Shown: positions 8,944-18,873, counted from the stretch's first letter. The stretch: 64,000 bases of DNA from Candidatus Gastranaerophilales bacterium (GCA_944325665.1 CALVAY010000001.1:124001-188000); one strand, 5' to 3'. Translations and numbers: made by a program. The notes: generated from the letters alone by a model not told the origin.

Positions 8944-10256
8944 TGGAAGAGTTTGATTTTACTCCGTATAAAAAAATAGTAGATGAAATTAACCCTATTT
9001 CAAAAATAGGGCAAGTTGTTGAAATTATCGGGCTTGTTATTGAAGCAGACGGCCCTGTTTCATCAATTGGGGATTTGTGTCAAATTTTTTGCGAAAACCT
9101 TGCCCCGATTTTTGCTGAAGTTGTCGGTTTTAGACAAGATAAAATCTTATTAATGCCACTTGGTTCAATAGACGGTCTAAAGGCGGGGGCAAAGGTGGTT
9201 AATACCGGCTCCGATATGAAAGTAAAAGTGTCAGACGCACTTTTAGGACGTGTTTTAGACGGTCTTGGCAATCCTATTGACTCTTTGGGCGAGATTTCCG
9301 CCGATAAATATTATTCAACAGGCGGCAAGTTAATTAACCCGCTTAAAAGAAAACCGATTGATGAGCCGCTTAGTCTTGGCATTCGCGCTGTTGACGGTTT
9401 AATAACCATTGGCAAGGGGCAAAGGATGGGAATTTTTGCAGGCTCAGGCGTTGGCAAGTCCACAACTCTTGCTATGATGGCCAAAAACACCTCGGCAGAC
9501 GTTAACGTAATAGCACTAATAGGCGAGCGCGGCAGAGAAGTGAGAGAATTTGTCGAGCAGACCATGGGGCCAGAAGGTATGAAGCGCTCCGTTGTTGTTG
9601 TTGCGACTTCCGAGCAGCCTTCCTTGGTTAAAATTAAAGCTGCTTTTGTTGCGTGTGCTATTGCCGAATACTTTAGAGACAAGGGGAAAGACGTTCTTTT
9701 TATGCTCGATAGCGTTACCCGTATTGCATTGGCACAAAGAGAAGTTGGGCTTGCAGTAGGCGAACCTCCTGCAACAAGAGGCTATACGCCGTCCGTATTT
9801 GCGCTTATGCCAAAATTTTTGGAGCGTGCGGGAAGTAATGAATTTGGCACTATAACCGGTTTATATACGGTTTTGGTCGAGGGTGATGACTTTAATGAGC
9901 CGATTTCAGACACCGCAAGGAGTATTTTAGACGGACATATTATGCTCTCTCGCGCCTTGGCGCATAAAAATCATTATCCTGCAATTGACGTCTTGCAGAG
10001 CATTTCAAGAGTTATGAATAATGTCGTAAGCGATGAGCATAAAGAGGCTGCGGGTAAAATTCGCTCCTTGCTTGCTTCTTATGCAAAAAACGAAGACTTA
10101 ATAAATATCGGCGCTTATCAAAGAGGGTCGGATAAGACAGTTGATAAGGCCATAAGCTTAATTGATACAATCAATTCTTACCTTATGCAAAAAGTCGGTG
10201 AGAAGGTTGATTATAATGAGGCTGTTCAAGAGTTAATAAAACTGGCGCAACTATAA
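8943..10256 (+). CDS. fliI: Flagellum-specific ATPase FliI
   Basis: A 437-residue F1-beta-like ATPase. Walker A is GSGVGKST (about residue 167), followed by the family motif LIGERGREVREFVE, Walker B VLFMLDSVTR and the GEPPATRGYTPSVFA segment. It powers or primes substrate unloading at the flagellar type III export gate. The GTG start overlaps the fliH stop by one base. It is the last gene of the operon; a hairpin terminator overlaps its stop codon. Confidence 0.97.
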   Translation: MEEFDFTPYKKIVDEINPISKIGQVVEIIGLVIEADGPVSSIGDLCQIFCENLAPIFAEVVGFRQDKILLMPLGSIDGLKAGAKVVNTGSDMKVKVSDALLGRVLDGLGNPIDSLGEISADKYYSTGGKLINPLKRKPIDEPLSLGIRAVDGLITIGKGQRMGIFAGSGVGKSTTLAMMAKNTSADVNVIALIGERGREVREFVEQTMGPEGMKRSVVVVATSEQPSLVKIKAAFVACAIAEYFRDKGKDVLFMLDSVTRIALAQREVGLAVGEPPATRGYTPSVFALMPKFLERAGSNEFGTITGLYTVLVEGDDFNEPISDTARSILDGHIMLSRALAHKNHYPAIDVLQSISRVMNNVVSDEHKEAAGKIRSLLASYAKNEDLINIGAYQRGSDKTVDKAISLIDTINSYLMQKVGEKVDYNEAVQELIKLAQL

Positions 10257-10275
10257 AATTGTGCCAGTTTTTATC
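10239..10275. terminator. Rho-independent terminator after fliI, probably bidirectional with rpsA
   Basis: A 12-bp stem (10239-10250 with 10259-10270) encloses an eight-base loop and is followed by T-rich sequence. It overlaps the fliI stop and lies between two convergent genes, so it may serve rpsA as well. Confidence 0.8.
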
Positions 10276-10286
10276 ATTAGTTATCT

Positions 10287-11354
10287 TTATTCTTGAGTAT
10301 CTTGTGTAATGCTAAGAGAAATTCTTTTGTCATCAGGGTTGAATTTTAGAATTGTTGTGTCAATTTCATCGCCAACATCTAAAATTGTGCCGTGCTCGTT
10401 TTGATATTGCGCAAGCTCTGCCTGTGGTAGAAGTGCTTCAACGCAAGGATAAACTTCAACAAAAGCACCAAAGTGTTTAATTCTTGTAATTTTGCCCTTA
10501 ACTTTAGCACCTTCGGTAATTTTACCTTTGGCTTCAACCCAAGGGTCGGGCTCCAAGTTTTTAAGGCTTAAAGAAACTCTTTGTTTATCTAAGTCTATTC
10601 CGATAATTTCAACATCGATTTTTTCGCCGACTTTTAATATGTCGCAAGGGTGATCTACCCAGCGCCAAGAGATTTGTGAAAGCGGAAGAAGACCGTCAAC
10701 TCCGCCAATGTCAACAAAAGCTCCAAAATCTGCTATTCTTACAACTTCACCTTTAACGATTGCGCCAACTTCAAGCTGTCCGAATACGTCTTTTTTAATT
10801 TCTTCAATGCCGTCCGTGTAAACTTTTCTGTTGGACAAGATAAAGTTGTTTTGGGACATATCCATACTTAGTATTTTAAGTTCGATTTTTTGATCAACTA
10901 TATTATCTGCTTCTTTTGACCTTAGATGACTTGAAGGTACAAAGCCTCTGACGCCCATAACGTCAACCAAAATACCGCCTTTAACTACTTGGACAACTGT
11001 TCCTTCGACGATTTTATCCTGTGCTTTGGCTTCTTCAAGAACTTTCCAGTTGTACGCCATAGCAACTTTCTTATAAGAAACGGTAAATCTTCCGTCATCA
11101 TCTTCTTCTTTGATGATTAAAAATTCATATTCCTTGTTTTTTTCAAGGACTTTTTCAATATCGTCATCTTTGTTAACTTTCGCTTCTTTTTCGGGGCAAA
11201 TTGCATTGGTTTTTGCACCAATATCAATTATTGCGCCTTCAGAGTCATAAGCACAAACTACTCCCTTTACAAGATCGCCCTTTTGAAAGCTGTACTCGTA
11301 CTGTTTTAGGAGTTCTTCATATTGTTCATCACTGAGCTGGTTTGATGGGCACAT
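10287..11354 (-). CDS. rpsA: 30S ribosomal protein S1 (four S1 repeats)
   Basis: About 355 residues with four OB-fold S1 repeats: roughly residues 20-90 (KGDLVKGVVCAYDSEGAIID), 100-175 (EGTVVQVVKGGILVDVMGVR), 190-265 (VKGEVVRIADFGAFVDIGGV) and 275-350 (VKGKITRIKHFGAFVEV). S1 helps bind mRNA to the 30S subunit. I place the start at 11354 (MCPSNQ) because CAAGGAG lies 11 bases upstream; an in-frame ATG ten codons earlier would put this site inside the gene. Short S1 proteins are usual in cyanobacteria, against six repeats in enterobacteria. It converges with fliI. Confidence 0.93.
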   Translation of the reverse strand: MCPSNQLSDEQYEELLKQYEYSFQKGDLVKGVVCAYDSEGAIIDIGAKTNAICPEKEAKVNKDDDIEKVLEKNKEYEFLIIKEEDDDGRFTVSYKKVAMAYNWKVLEEAKAQDKIVEGTVVQVVKGGILVDVMGVRGFVPSSHLRSKEADNIVDQKIELKILSMDMSQNNFILSNRKVYTDGIEEIKKDVFGQLEVGAIVKGEVVRIADFGAFVDIGGVDGLLPLSQISWRWVDHPCDILKVGEKIDVEIIGIDLDKQRVSLSLKNLEPDPWVEAKGKITEGAKVKGKITRIKHFGAFVEVYPCVEALLPQAELAQYQNEHGTILDVGDEIDTTILKFNPDDKRISLSITQDTQE

Positions 11355-11389
11355 TGTCAAAAAGTCTCCTTGTATTATTATCATTTATA

Positions 11390-11398
11390 ATTATAACA
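11390..11398 (-). promoter_or_regulatory. Extended -10 promoter for rpsA
   Basis: On the minus strand TG-T-TATAAT occupies 11398-11390, about 36 bases before the chosen rpsA start. No clear -35 box is seen; the TG extension can compensate. Confidence 0.5.
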
Positions 11399-11547
11399 AA
11401 TTTTTTAATAACTTACATATTTTTCAATTCATATTTCTTAATAAATAGGTTGATTGTATGAGAAAAAAAACTAAATTCGTGCTATAAGACATATTTTTGT
11501 TACTATATGAATGATGGAATTTTTATTGAAAAGTACGGTATTTAAAA

Positions 11548-12465
11548 ATGCTTAAAACAAGCAACAATATAGCTCAAACGGGACTTAGAACACTTTTTGT
11601 TTTGCAGTTGTTAATCAAGGGCCCTATTTCAAAGAATGATATTATTGAAAAAATTGCCCAAAATCCTTATTTGAAAAATGTGGCGCAAGACACAATAACT
11701 TTGGATATAAACACCTTAAAAGCCGCAGGTTTTGATATTAAGACAGGTAATAAAAGCAACGGTTACTGTTATGAGCTTAAATTAAATCCTATTAAAATTA
11801 AACTTTCAAAAAGTGAAATTCAAGCAATAAATATAACCAAAAAAGCTATGTTTGATTTTATGGATTTTCGCTACATTGTAAATATTTATTCAACTTTTGA
11901 AAAAATTGTAAAATTTATTTTTTCAAAAGAAGATGCACTAAGCATTTTAAATTTCGGCAATTTTTTGAAGGTTGATTTTACTCTTTTAAAGGAATTGGAT
12001 GTTCATTGCAAGCATAAAAATGAAATTGAAATTTTATACCAATCGCCAAAAAACCCAAATGAAGTTTTGCCTGTTAAGTGTATTGAGCTTAAGTATTCAA
12101 AGAAAAATGACAAAATGTACCTTTGGTGCGAGGCTGATAAATATGAAGGCGTGTTGTACTTAAGAGCAGATCGAATTAAAAAGATAGTTAAAATTTTAAA
12201 ATTTAATAACGAGCTAAAGTTAAACCAAAAAACGGTATGCTACGCTATTAAAAGGGCGCAAACAAGCCCGCTTGTCTTAGAGGATTATGAAAAGATAATA
12301 AAAATTACTTCTAACTATATTTTAATAAGGGCTAATTATCTTAATAAGTTTAATTTGATACAAAGATTGGTATCTTTTGGTGAAGATTTGATTTTTGTTG
12401 ACAGTGATGAAATTAAAGAAGAGTTAAAAAGCTTCGTTCAAGAAATTGAGGAGATGTACAATTGA
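11548..12465 (+). CDS. WYL-domain transcriptional regulator, first of a tandem pair
   Basis: A 305-residue protein with a winged-helix-like N-terminus (about residues 8-75, including VAQDTITLDINTLKAAGFD) and a C-terminal WYL-type domain (about 150-225, with MYLWCEADKYEGVLYLRADRIK, the form of the WYL ... R-[FL]-RI pattern). WYL domains bind nucleic acid or nucleotide ligands and switch DNA binding. Its last four bases overlap a second protein of the same layout, an arrangement like pafB-pafC of actinobacteria, which form a heteromer acting on DNA-damage genes. Whether this pair has that role cannot be read from the sequence. Ribosome site is weak. Confidence 0.72.
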   Translation: MLKTSNNIAQTGLRTLFVLQLLIKGPISKNDIIEKIAQNPYLKNVAQDTITLDINTLKAAGFDIKTGNKSNGYCYELKLNPIKIKLSKSEIQAINITKKAMFDFMDFRYIVNIYSTFEKIVKFIFSKEDALSILNFGNFLKVDFTLLKELDVHCKHKNEIEILYQSPKNPNEVLPVKCIELKYSKKNDKMYLWCEADKYEGVLYLRADRIKKIVKILKFNNELKLNQKTVCYAIKRAQTSPLVLEDYEKIIKITSNYILIRANYLNKFNLIQRLVSFGEDLIFVDSDEIKEELKSFVQEIEEMYN

Positions 12466-13355
12466 GAAAAATTGATGCCTCATATCGTGTTATGAAATTA
12501 TTCAAAATGCTCTATGAAAGACCGTTGTCACTGGATGAGATTTGCGACGGGTTTTATATGGAGGATATTTGCATAAATCGCGAAACGGTTTCCAAATACT
12601 TTAAAACCCTAAGGCGTTTTGGCTGCAAGGTGGGCAAGAGATTCGGAAAATTTGAACTAAAAAGCGTCCCGTTTTCACTTGACTTATCTGACGATGATTT
12701 TTATTACCTTGCAATTTTTCAAAACTTAGCAACTGACTTATACGGCGAGAGCGTTTGTCAAAATTTGAAAGCTGCTTTGTCTAAAATACTTTTACTTACT
12801 GATTACAATGCCTTTGATAAATATGACGCAAGGCTTCTTGAGACAAGAAAAATAAGCAGTTCAACCCTTCTGTTTAGAGATAAAATTGCAAAATTGTTGA
12901 AGTTTGGGTATGAAAATTCAAAAATTAAAATCCTATACAATGACAGAAAAATAAATATCTCTCATATTTCTTTTAAATACTGCGATAACGCTGTTTTTGC
13001 ACATGTATTTAATGAAGATACAAAGTCTTATGAGCTTTTAATGCTTGATGGTATTAAGGAAATTTATTCTACGCCGGAGAGTTCTTTTGGCTCTGAATTT
13101 GCTCCTTATACGGTTTTTGCACTGAGCGGCAGGCTCAAAAACTCTTACACTCTTTATGAGGGTGAAAAGGTTATAAAAATGCAAGAGGATAAGGTTTTAA
13201 TTTCAAATAATTTTGAAGATAAAAATGAATTATTCAGAAGACTTCTTCGTTATGGGAATTTATGTCAAATAATTTCTCCAAAGGGTGATGTGGAGAAATT
13301 TAGGAAAATGCTTGAAAATATGAAAAATAATCTTAAAAACAAAACGCTTAGTTGA
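12462..13355 (+). CDS. WYL-type transcriptional regulator, second of a tandem pair
   Basis: A 297-residue partner of the preceding gene, with an N-terminal winged helix (about 5-70: LSLDEICDGFYMEDICINRE then TVSKYFKTLRRFGCKV) and a diverged WYL-like middle/C-terminal part (about 150-225, with ISHISFKYCDNAVFAHVFNED and MLDGIKEIYSTP). The start codon TTG overlaps the upstream stop region, so the two are probably made together as a heteromer. Its last eight bases overlap the convergent TPR gene. The core WYL motif is weaker than in the first protein, suggesting the two have split roles. Confidence 0.65.
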   Translation: MRKIDASYRVMKLFKMLYERPLSLDEICDGFYMEDICINRETVSKYFKTLRRFGCKVGKRFGKFELKSVPFSLDLSDDDFYYLAIFQNLATDLYGESVCQNLKAALSKILLLTDYNAFDKYDARLLETRKISSSTLLFRDKIAKLLKFGYENSKIKILYNDRKINISHISFKYCDNAVFAHVFNEDTKSYELLMLDGIKEIYSTPESSFGSEFAPYTVFALSGRLKNSYTLYEGEKVIKMQEDKVLISNNFEDKNELFRRLLRYGNLCQIISPKGDVEKFRKMLENMKNNLKNKTLS

Positions 13356-14073
13356 TGCCTTGTTTTTCGTAACTCAAGATTATGTTTCTTATTTCATAAT
13401 CATCGGGTTTTGTTGTGTAGGCATACCTGTAATATTCAAGAGCAAGTTCTTTGTTATCAATGTTTTCAAATATTTTTGCAATGTTAAAATAAGCATCCGT
13501 GCAATATGGGTCAATATTTATTGCAATAATATATTCGCTGATTGAGTCGTTGTATTTACCAAGAAGCCTTAGTATATCTGCTTTTAAAAAGTGCGCTTCC
13601 ATACTTAAGGGTTCTTTTGCAATAGCTTTGTCTATTTCACACAGTGCTTCTTCATATTTTTCTTTTTGCTTAAATTTTAGTGCATTTGCAAAAAGCTCTT
13701 CAAAAGTTTCCTCGAGTTTTGCCGCTGCGCTTATATTTCCTGTATTCAGGCTTATAGTATATTCTTTTGGTATTTTTTCGTAGTTATTCTTCGGAATATG
13801 CTTTTTGACGCTGTATGTATTTCTCATAGAGAGCATATTCAAGGGTCTAAAGTCTTTATAGTATGCGAGATTTACTTCTTCTTCCTTGATTTTAGGGAGT
13901 TTTTCGTATTCAAGAGCAGAGCTTTGAGTAATTTGGTTTTGTATATCCAAATAAAATTCGTAAACAACGCCTGCGTTAATTTTTTCACCGCAAAGTGCCG
14001 TGCCTATTGTTCCAAAGGCATAGGAAAAAGCTAATATTGCTGCATAAAGCTTCTTTTTGTTAAAGTGCGTCAT
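13348..14073 (-). CDS. Secreted or membrane-anchored TPR protein
   Basis: A 241-residue protein with a short hydrophobic N-terminal segment (about residues 9-28, LYAAILAFSYAFGTIGTALC) that could be a signal peptide; the Cys at its end could be a lipoprotein site but lacks a clear lipobox. The C-terminal 110 residues form three or so TPR units (ALKFKQKEKYEEALCEIDKA, FLKADILRLLGKYNDSISEY, AYFNIAKIFENIDNKELALE). TPRs mediate protein binding. It overlaps the HD-domain gene upstream by 14 bases and so belongs to the cheA-led minus-strand operon. Confidence 0.75.
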   Translation of the reverse strand: MTHFNKKKLYAAILAFSYAFGTIGTALCGEKINAGVVYEFYLDIQNQITQSSALEYEKLPKIKEEEVNLAYYKDFRPLNMLSMRNTYSVKKHIPKNNYEKIPKEYTISLNTGNISAAAKLEETFEELFANALKFKQKEKYEEALCEIDKAIAKEPLSMEAHFLKADILRLLGKYNDSISEYIIAINIDPYCTDAYFNIAKIFENIDNKELALEYYRYAYTTKPDDYEIRNIILSYEKQGIN

Positions 14074-14677
14074 TTTTCAGGCAAATTTTTACTTTAAATA
14101 GTTCCTCAAAAAGAGTCTTTTTTTTGTTAAAAACTCTTTCTACTCCCACGTTGAACATTATATTTATGCCTGAATTTAAAGTCAAAGTAAAATGGTCAAA
14201 ATCATACGTCAGTAGGATATTTTCGGCTGTTTGGAAGTGATTTTTATCGAGCGCATCCGCCATTCTGATGATTGATGAAATAAAAAGTACAGCATTCTTG
14301 TCTTTTTGCTCAAGCGAACTGTATAGCTTATGTTTCCCCTCTTTTGGTTTTGAGCCTCGATGATACCTGATGCTTAAGGCAACGATTTTCAACTCGGTAT
14401 CGTCTAAATCATCAATTCCGTTTTCCAAAACAAGCTTTGCCCCCGTTTTGTTGTGAGGCTTAAAAATGCTTTTGTTTTCTAAAAAAGAGCCGATATCGTG
14501 CAATTTTGCACTGTATGATATAAGTTTGTCCGCGTTTTTAAAGTATAAATATTTATTATTCGGAAAAATTTTTTGCAGCTGATGAAATATTTCAAGACAG
14601 ATTTTTTCAACATGTAAACTATGCTCTAAATCACTTTTTGATTTAATATAATTTTTTATGTATTCCTCTGTTTTCAT
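14060..14677 (-). CDS. HD-domain phosphohydrolase, Ppx/GppA C-terminal type
   Basis: A 205-residue protein built on a single HD domain: His in LEHSLHVEKICLEIF, the His-Asp pair in SAKLHDIGSFL, and later RYHRGSKPKEGKHK and IIRMADALDKNHF. This motif series matches the HD part found at the C-terminus of exopolyphosphatase/guanosine pentaphosphatase, here without the actin-like phosphatase domain. A role in nucleotide or (p)ppGpp/polyphosphate signalling is an inference from family. It overlaps cheA by four bases and the TPR gene by 14, so it is co-transcribed with the chemosensory kinase. Confidence 0.75.
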   Translation of the reverse strand: MKTEEYIKNYIKSKSDLEHSLHVEKICLEIFHQLQKIFPNNKYLYFKNADKLISYSAKLHDIGSFLENKSIFKPHNKTGAKLVLENGIDDLDDTELKIVALSIRYHRGSKPKEGKHKLYSSLEQKDKNAVLFISSIIRMADALDKNHFQTAENILLTYDFDHFTLTLNSGINIMFNVGVERVFNKKKTLFEELFKVKICLKNDAL

Positions 14678-17600
14678 AGTGCTGCCTTGCCAAGATAGCT
14701 ATCTACAAGTCTTAAGAAATTTTCTTGGTTAAAGTTGTCTTTTTGTATGTAAGATTGAGCACCTGCTTCTTTAAATTTTCTGCCCCAGCTTATCTCAGGC
14801 ATTGAAGTTAAAACAATTATAGGTGTTGAATCCCACTTCGGGTCTTTTCTTATATTTTTAACAAATTCCAGACCGCTCATTTTGGGCATTTCGTTATCTG
14901 TTATAATCAGGTCAAAGTCTTCTTTTTTCATTTTTTCAAGAGCATTTGGAGCATTTGTTGCAATTTGAACCCGATAACCGTTGTTTGTCAGGATATTTTT
15001 TTGAAGAGTTCTTGTCGTAAGAGAATCATCAACAACTAAAATATTTTTAGTGTAATTTTCTTTCATTTTTAGCATTTTATTTATTGCAACAATTTTAAAA
15101 TTACTTTTTTTAGACATTGTTGCAGACGATATGTCGCCTATGTTCAAAATCAGACATATTTCGCCGTTTGCAAGGGTTGTTATGCCCGAAATATTTTTTA
15201 TCTTAAACAGCGGTGCTTCAAGTTTCTTTTGAACAACTTCCTGATCGCTTATCAGTTTTTCGACGATAATTCCGGTTGTTGAGTTTTCGGACTTCACTAT
15301 CATAAGAGTGTATTTATTGGCATTTCTCGGCTTATTTTCAAGCTCTAAAAGCTGGGATAATGTATAAACTGGGATAACCTCATCATCGTAAACGTAGAAG
15401 TTTTTTCCGTCCCTTTCGAAGACTTCGGTGGTGTCTATTCTTAAGACGGTTTGAATTGATGAAGTTGGGACGGCATAAAGCTGGTTTTGCTCCATTACAA
15501 TAAAAGTTTTAATTGTTGCCATTGTTGCGGGAAGCTCGATTTTTATCATCGTTCCTTTTTTGTATTCGGAGAAAATATCAACTCTTCCGTTTAGCTGGGA
15601 TATTTTTGTATGAACAATATCCAGCCCTAAGCCTCTGCCTGATAATTCCGTTACACTTTCGCCGGTTGAAAATCCGGGATAAAAAACGAGATTAACCAAC
15701 TGTTCTTCATTAGCGGTTTCAGCTTCATCCGGTGTTAAAATTCCTTTTTCCAATGCTCTTTGTCTTATCTTTTCAATATCAAGACCTTGTCCGTCATCGG
15801 TTATGTTTATTATAATTTTGTTTTCTCTGTGTATGGCATTTATTGAAATTTTGCCCACAGGATTTTTGCCCGTTTCTTTTCGTTTTTCAGGCAGTTCAAT
15901 CCCGTGGTCTATTGAGTTTCTCAAGATATGCATAAGCGGGATTTTAATTTCTTCAATAATTTTTTTATCGGCCGCAACATCAGCACCCTCAATTGTAAAT
16001 TCTACCTGTTTTTCCTTATCTTTTGCGATGTTGTGCACCATTCTCGGGAACAGGTGGAATATAGTTGAAAGCGGCAAAATACGCATATTTTTAACCATAC
16101 CTTCAATCTCATTTGTTGCCGAGTTTAGTTTGGTATCGTTTTCTTGCATTTGTTTAAAGAGGTTTGTTGCCTCTTTAATTATGTACATCATTTTTTCGCT
16201 GTGAGTATTTTGCAGATACATTAGTTGCTTATTAAAAGCAATAATTGCTCTTGGGTCAATTTCGCCGCTAATTGATGTACCTGCTAAATATTTTCTGTCG
16301 AAATATTTAATGTAATAGCCCATTTTATTGAAGTTTTTTTGCCATTCAATAAGCTCATTTTGCAAATTTTTTGCAATGCTTAGATGTTCGTTGGTTTTAA
16401 TTCTTGTTATAATCAGGTCGCCTATTTGATTAACAAGCTTATCTAATTTGAAAGAATCTATTCTTAAGGTCTTAATGTCGCTTGAATCTATTGAGTTGAG
16501 CCAATCTTGAGTACCTTTTTCTGACTTCACCGGCTTTTTAACCTTGGGTTTTGTCAGATTAATTTTTGTCATTTGCTCAACTATTGATGCTTTTTGAGAT
16601 AACAGTTGTATGTGTGAAGCCTTATCACTGTCTTTGAGACCTTGTGCTTCAAAAACTTTTTTGACATTTTCGCAAATTTCTTTAAGGGCTTCAAGAGTGT
16701 CGTGTTCTATGTCTTTGGATTTTGTTTGATAAGTGTCAAGCGTCCTTATTACGGATTCAAATATTTTTTTTATTTCACTGTTTTTTATTTTTGTTAAAAC
16801 TTGTGTAATGAGCTCTTTAATGTCGGGCAAAAATTGAAGATTGATTTCAAGCAGGCTTAATTTTTCGTATATCCTGTCAATCAATTCGGCTATGATTTGC
16901 TTTTCTTCTTTTTTATTTGTATTGAGTTTTTCTTCGTTTTTGTTTATTAAAAGTTCGTTTGCAATATCAAAATAGCTTTGAGTTTTTATATTTCTTTTGT
17001 TGCAGTAGCTGCTGAAAAATTCTTCGATTGAGTCAATTTTGGAATTTAGCTCAAGAATTTCTCCTTCTTTAATTTCTGTATCCTTAAGAGAGCTTATGTA
17101 TTTTGCAGTGTTTATTATCAGCTCATTAAGCTCTTTTATGTTTAAGTCAACAATTAGTGCATTTAACTCCCCTAGAGGCGCTTTTAGCATTTGTATATTT
17201 GAAAAATCATTATTTTGTCGCGATAGAGAAAAAATATAGATTATTTGGATAATTAGCTCTTCGATTTTACTTAATCTTGCTATTAACTCTTTTGTTTCTT
17301 TTGAATAAGGTATGTTTTTTGTGCTTTGCATACCTTCTTCGCCGGCTTTTTGGCTTATTTTTTCGAGTTTTTCTATGTATTCTTTTGTTTTTTCGCTTGT
17401 GTATTCTTTTTTGTCTTCAACAGTCTTATTTATAAGAATTTGAATATGCTCAAGTGCATCTGAAATGGTGTCTGTAATTTCAGATGTGGAGTCCAGTTTA
17501 CCCTCTTTTATGTAGCCTAAAATGTCCTCAATTTTGTGTGCTACGTTTTGGATATTTTCAAAACCGAGCATTCTTGCTGAACCTTTAAGGCTGTGCGCAT

Positions 17601-17745
17601 CTCTTGAGAGCTGAATAACCACATCGTTGTTTTTCGGTTCTTTTTCAAGCACAAAGAGGTTTTTATCCATAGATTGCAGTATTTCACCGCTTTCTTGCTG
17701 GAAAATGCTTAAAATTTCATCTATCTCATCGTCCAGAAAATCCAT
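14674..17745 (-). CDS. cheA: CheA-type histidine kinase fused to a receiver domain
   Basis: A 1023-residue hybrid kinase. In order: Hpt domain (about 1-110, His51 in SRDAHSLKGSARMLG), a long helical region without clear assignment (about 130-420), dimerisation domain (about 430-520), HATPase domain with the CheA motif HILRNSIDHGIELPEKR (about 615), CheW-like domain (about 750-885, FIVMEQNQLYAVPTSSI), and a C-terminal receiver (about 900-1020, VVDDSLTTRT and LIITDNEMPKMSG). This is the layout of FrzE/PilL-type kinases, in which the attached receiver may act as phosphate sink or output. It is nine bases from the MCP gene and heads an operon with the HD and TPR genes. Confidence 0.93.
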   Translation of the reverse strand: MDFLDDEIDEILSIFQQESGEILQSMDKNLFVLEKEPKNNDVVIQLSRDAHSLKGSARMLGFENIQNVAHKIEDILGYIKEGKLDSTSEITDTISDALEHIQILINKTVEDKKEYTSEKTKEYIEKLEKISQKAGEEGMQSTKNIPYSKETKELIARLSKIEELIIQIIYIFSLSRQNNDFSNIQMLKAPLGELNALIVDLNIKELNELIINTAKYISSLKDTEIKEGEILELNSKIDSIEEFFSSYCNKRNIKTQSYFDIANELLINKNEEKLNTNKKEEKQIIAELIDRIYEKLSLLEINLQFLPDIKELITQVLTKIKNSEIKKIFESVIRTLDTYQTKSKDIEHDTLEALKEICENVKKVFEAQGLKDSDKASHIQLLSQKASIVEQMTKINLTKPKVKKPVKSEKGTQDWLNSIDSSDIKTLRIDSFKLDKLVNQIGDLIITRIKTNEHLSIAKNLQNELIEWQKNFNKMGYYIKYFDRKYLAGTSISGEIDPRAIIAFNKQLMYLQNTHSEKMMYIIKEATNLFKQMQENDTKLNSATNEIEGMVKNMRILPLSTIFHLFPRMVHNIAKDKEKQVEFTIEGADVAADKKIIEEIKIPLMHILRNSIDHGIELPEKRKETGKNPVGKISINAIHRENKIIINITDDGQGLDIEKIRQRALEKGILTPDEAETANEEQLVNLVFYPGFSTGESVTELSGRGLGLDIVHTKISQLNGRVDIFSEYKKGTMIKIELPATMATIKTFIVMEQNQLYAVPTSSIQTVLRIDTTEVFERDGKNFYVYDDEVIPVYTLSQLLELENKPRNANKYTLMIVKSENSTTGIIVEKLISDQEVVQKKLEAPLFKIKNISGITTLANGEICLILNIGDISSATMSKKSNFKIVAINKMLKMKENYTKNILVVDDSLTTRTLQKNILTNNGYRVQIATNAPNALEKMKKEDFDLIITDNEMPKMSGLEFVKNIRKDPKWDSTPIIVLTSMPEISWGRKFKEAGAQSYIQKDNFNQENFLRLVDSYLGKAAL

Positions 17746-17754
17746 TATGACTCT

Positions 17755-18807
17755 CTATTCTTCCTCAATGTCAGCTTTGAAGGTCTTTGAAATTGACTGA
17801 AGTGTTTCAAGATTTTGGAAGTTTTCTTCAGTAACTTTGTAGTTGTCTTCAAGCATAGAGTTAATTTCGCTCAATGAATTTTGGGCAGTATTTGTGTCAG
17901 TAGATATTTTCTTTGAAGAGTTCGTTATATCATTAATACCTTGTGATATTTCATTTGTAAGAAGAATTAGCTGTTCAATATTTGTACCGATATTGTGAGC
18001 AAGTTCAATTCCCGATTCAACTTCTTTTGTGCCTTCTTCTGTTGCAAGTACTGTTGAGTTTGCAGTTTGTTGGATGTTTGTAATAAGTGAAGTGATTTTT
18101 GTTGTTGCCTGCTTAGACTCATCGGCAAGTTTTCTAATTTCGCCCGCAACAATTGCAAAGCCCTTGCCGTGTTCCCCTGCGCGTGCCGCTTCTACTGCCG
18201 CGTTAAGTGCAAGAAGGTTTGTTTGCTCGGCAATGTCTTCAACAAGACCGATTGTAGAAGATATTGATTGGATAAAGTCTGATAATTCAAGAATTAATTC
18301 GGCAATAGTTTGAATTTTGTGTCTTATTGCAAACATTTTTTCAATATTTGCTTTAACTGCGTCATATTCGGTATTTGTATGATTTAGTGAGTCAATTGCT
18401 TTTTGTTTTGTTTCTTCAATTATTTCGTTTAACTCTTCACCCTTGTTTTTTAAGTTTTCTACAAGGGTTTTCATATTGGACAACTTTTCAAAAGAAAGAT
18501 TTATATTCTCTTTTTGCGCCGTTGCAACATTTTCTATTTTTCTTGTGTTTTCTATTGTCGCTTCAAGGTGTTTGTTAATCTCAAAAGTGGTATTTTTTTT
18601 CATTTGCCTTTTTGTGGTTTCAAAAATTGCAATCATAATTAAGAACAGGAGTAACAAAACTCCGCCCAAAGCTGCTTGGTTTAGCTTGGTAAACTCAACC
18701 ACAATAAATATGGCAAGAAATATAAGCATTAGGGCAATTAAGTCCAAAGTTTGTTTTTTTGTAAGTTCAATATTAATACCGTTCTTTTGTTTGATTTGTT
18801 TTGACAT
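17755..18807 (-). CDS. Methyl-accepting chemotaxis protein without a periplasmic sensor
   Basis: A 350-residue MCP. Two membrane helices (about residues 20-42 and 45-65) are joined by only a few residues, so there is no periplasmic ligand domain. The rest is the cytoplasmic signalling coiled coil with the invariant hairpin tip [20 protein letters not shown] (about residue 195) that contacts CheA and CheW. It probably reads a membrane or cytoplasmic cue, or acts as a scaffold. It is the first gene of the minus-strand set, nine bases before cheA, and is divergent from the receiver protein at 18874. Confidence 0.93.
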   Translation of the reverse strand: MSKQIKQKNGINIELTKKQTLDLIALMLIFLAIFIVVEFTKLNQAALGGVLLLLFLIMIAIFETTKRQMKKNTTFEINKHLEATIENTRKIENVATAQKENINLSFEKLSNMKTLVENLKNKGEELNEIIEETKQKAIDSLNHTNTEYDAVKANIEKMFAIRHKIQTIAELILELSDFIQSISSTIGLVEDIAEQTNLLALNAAVEAARAGEHGKGFAIVAGEIRKLADESKQATTKITSLITNIQQTANSTVLATEEGTKEVESGIELAHNIGTNIEQLILLTNEISQGINDITNSSKKISTDTNTAQNSLSEINSMLEDNYKVTEENFQNLETLQSISKTFKADIEEE

Positions 18808-18873
18808 AATTCCCCTTTTTGTAAAAAATAATGTATAATTTTATACGGTCAATTATATAAAATATTCTGTTTT

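Noticed and set aside
9311-9682. Minus-strand 123-codon frame inside fliI
   Set aside because: Shadow of the strongly conserved fliI reading frame; no start site and no domain.
11355-11384. Upstream ATG for S1
   Set aside because: It would place the clear AAGGAG site inside the gene; the ATG at 11354 is better.
18808-18873. Divergent promoters between the MCP and receiver genes
   Set aside because: Several TATA-like strings occur, but no -35/-10 pair with proper spacing could be chosen with confidence.
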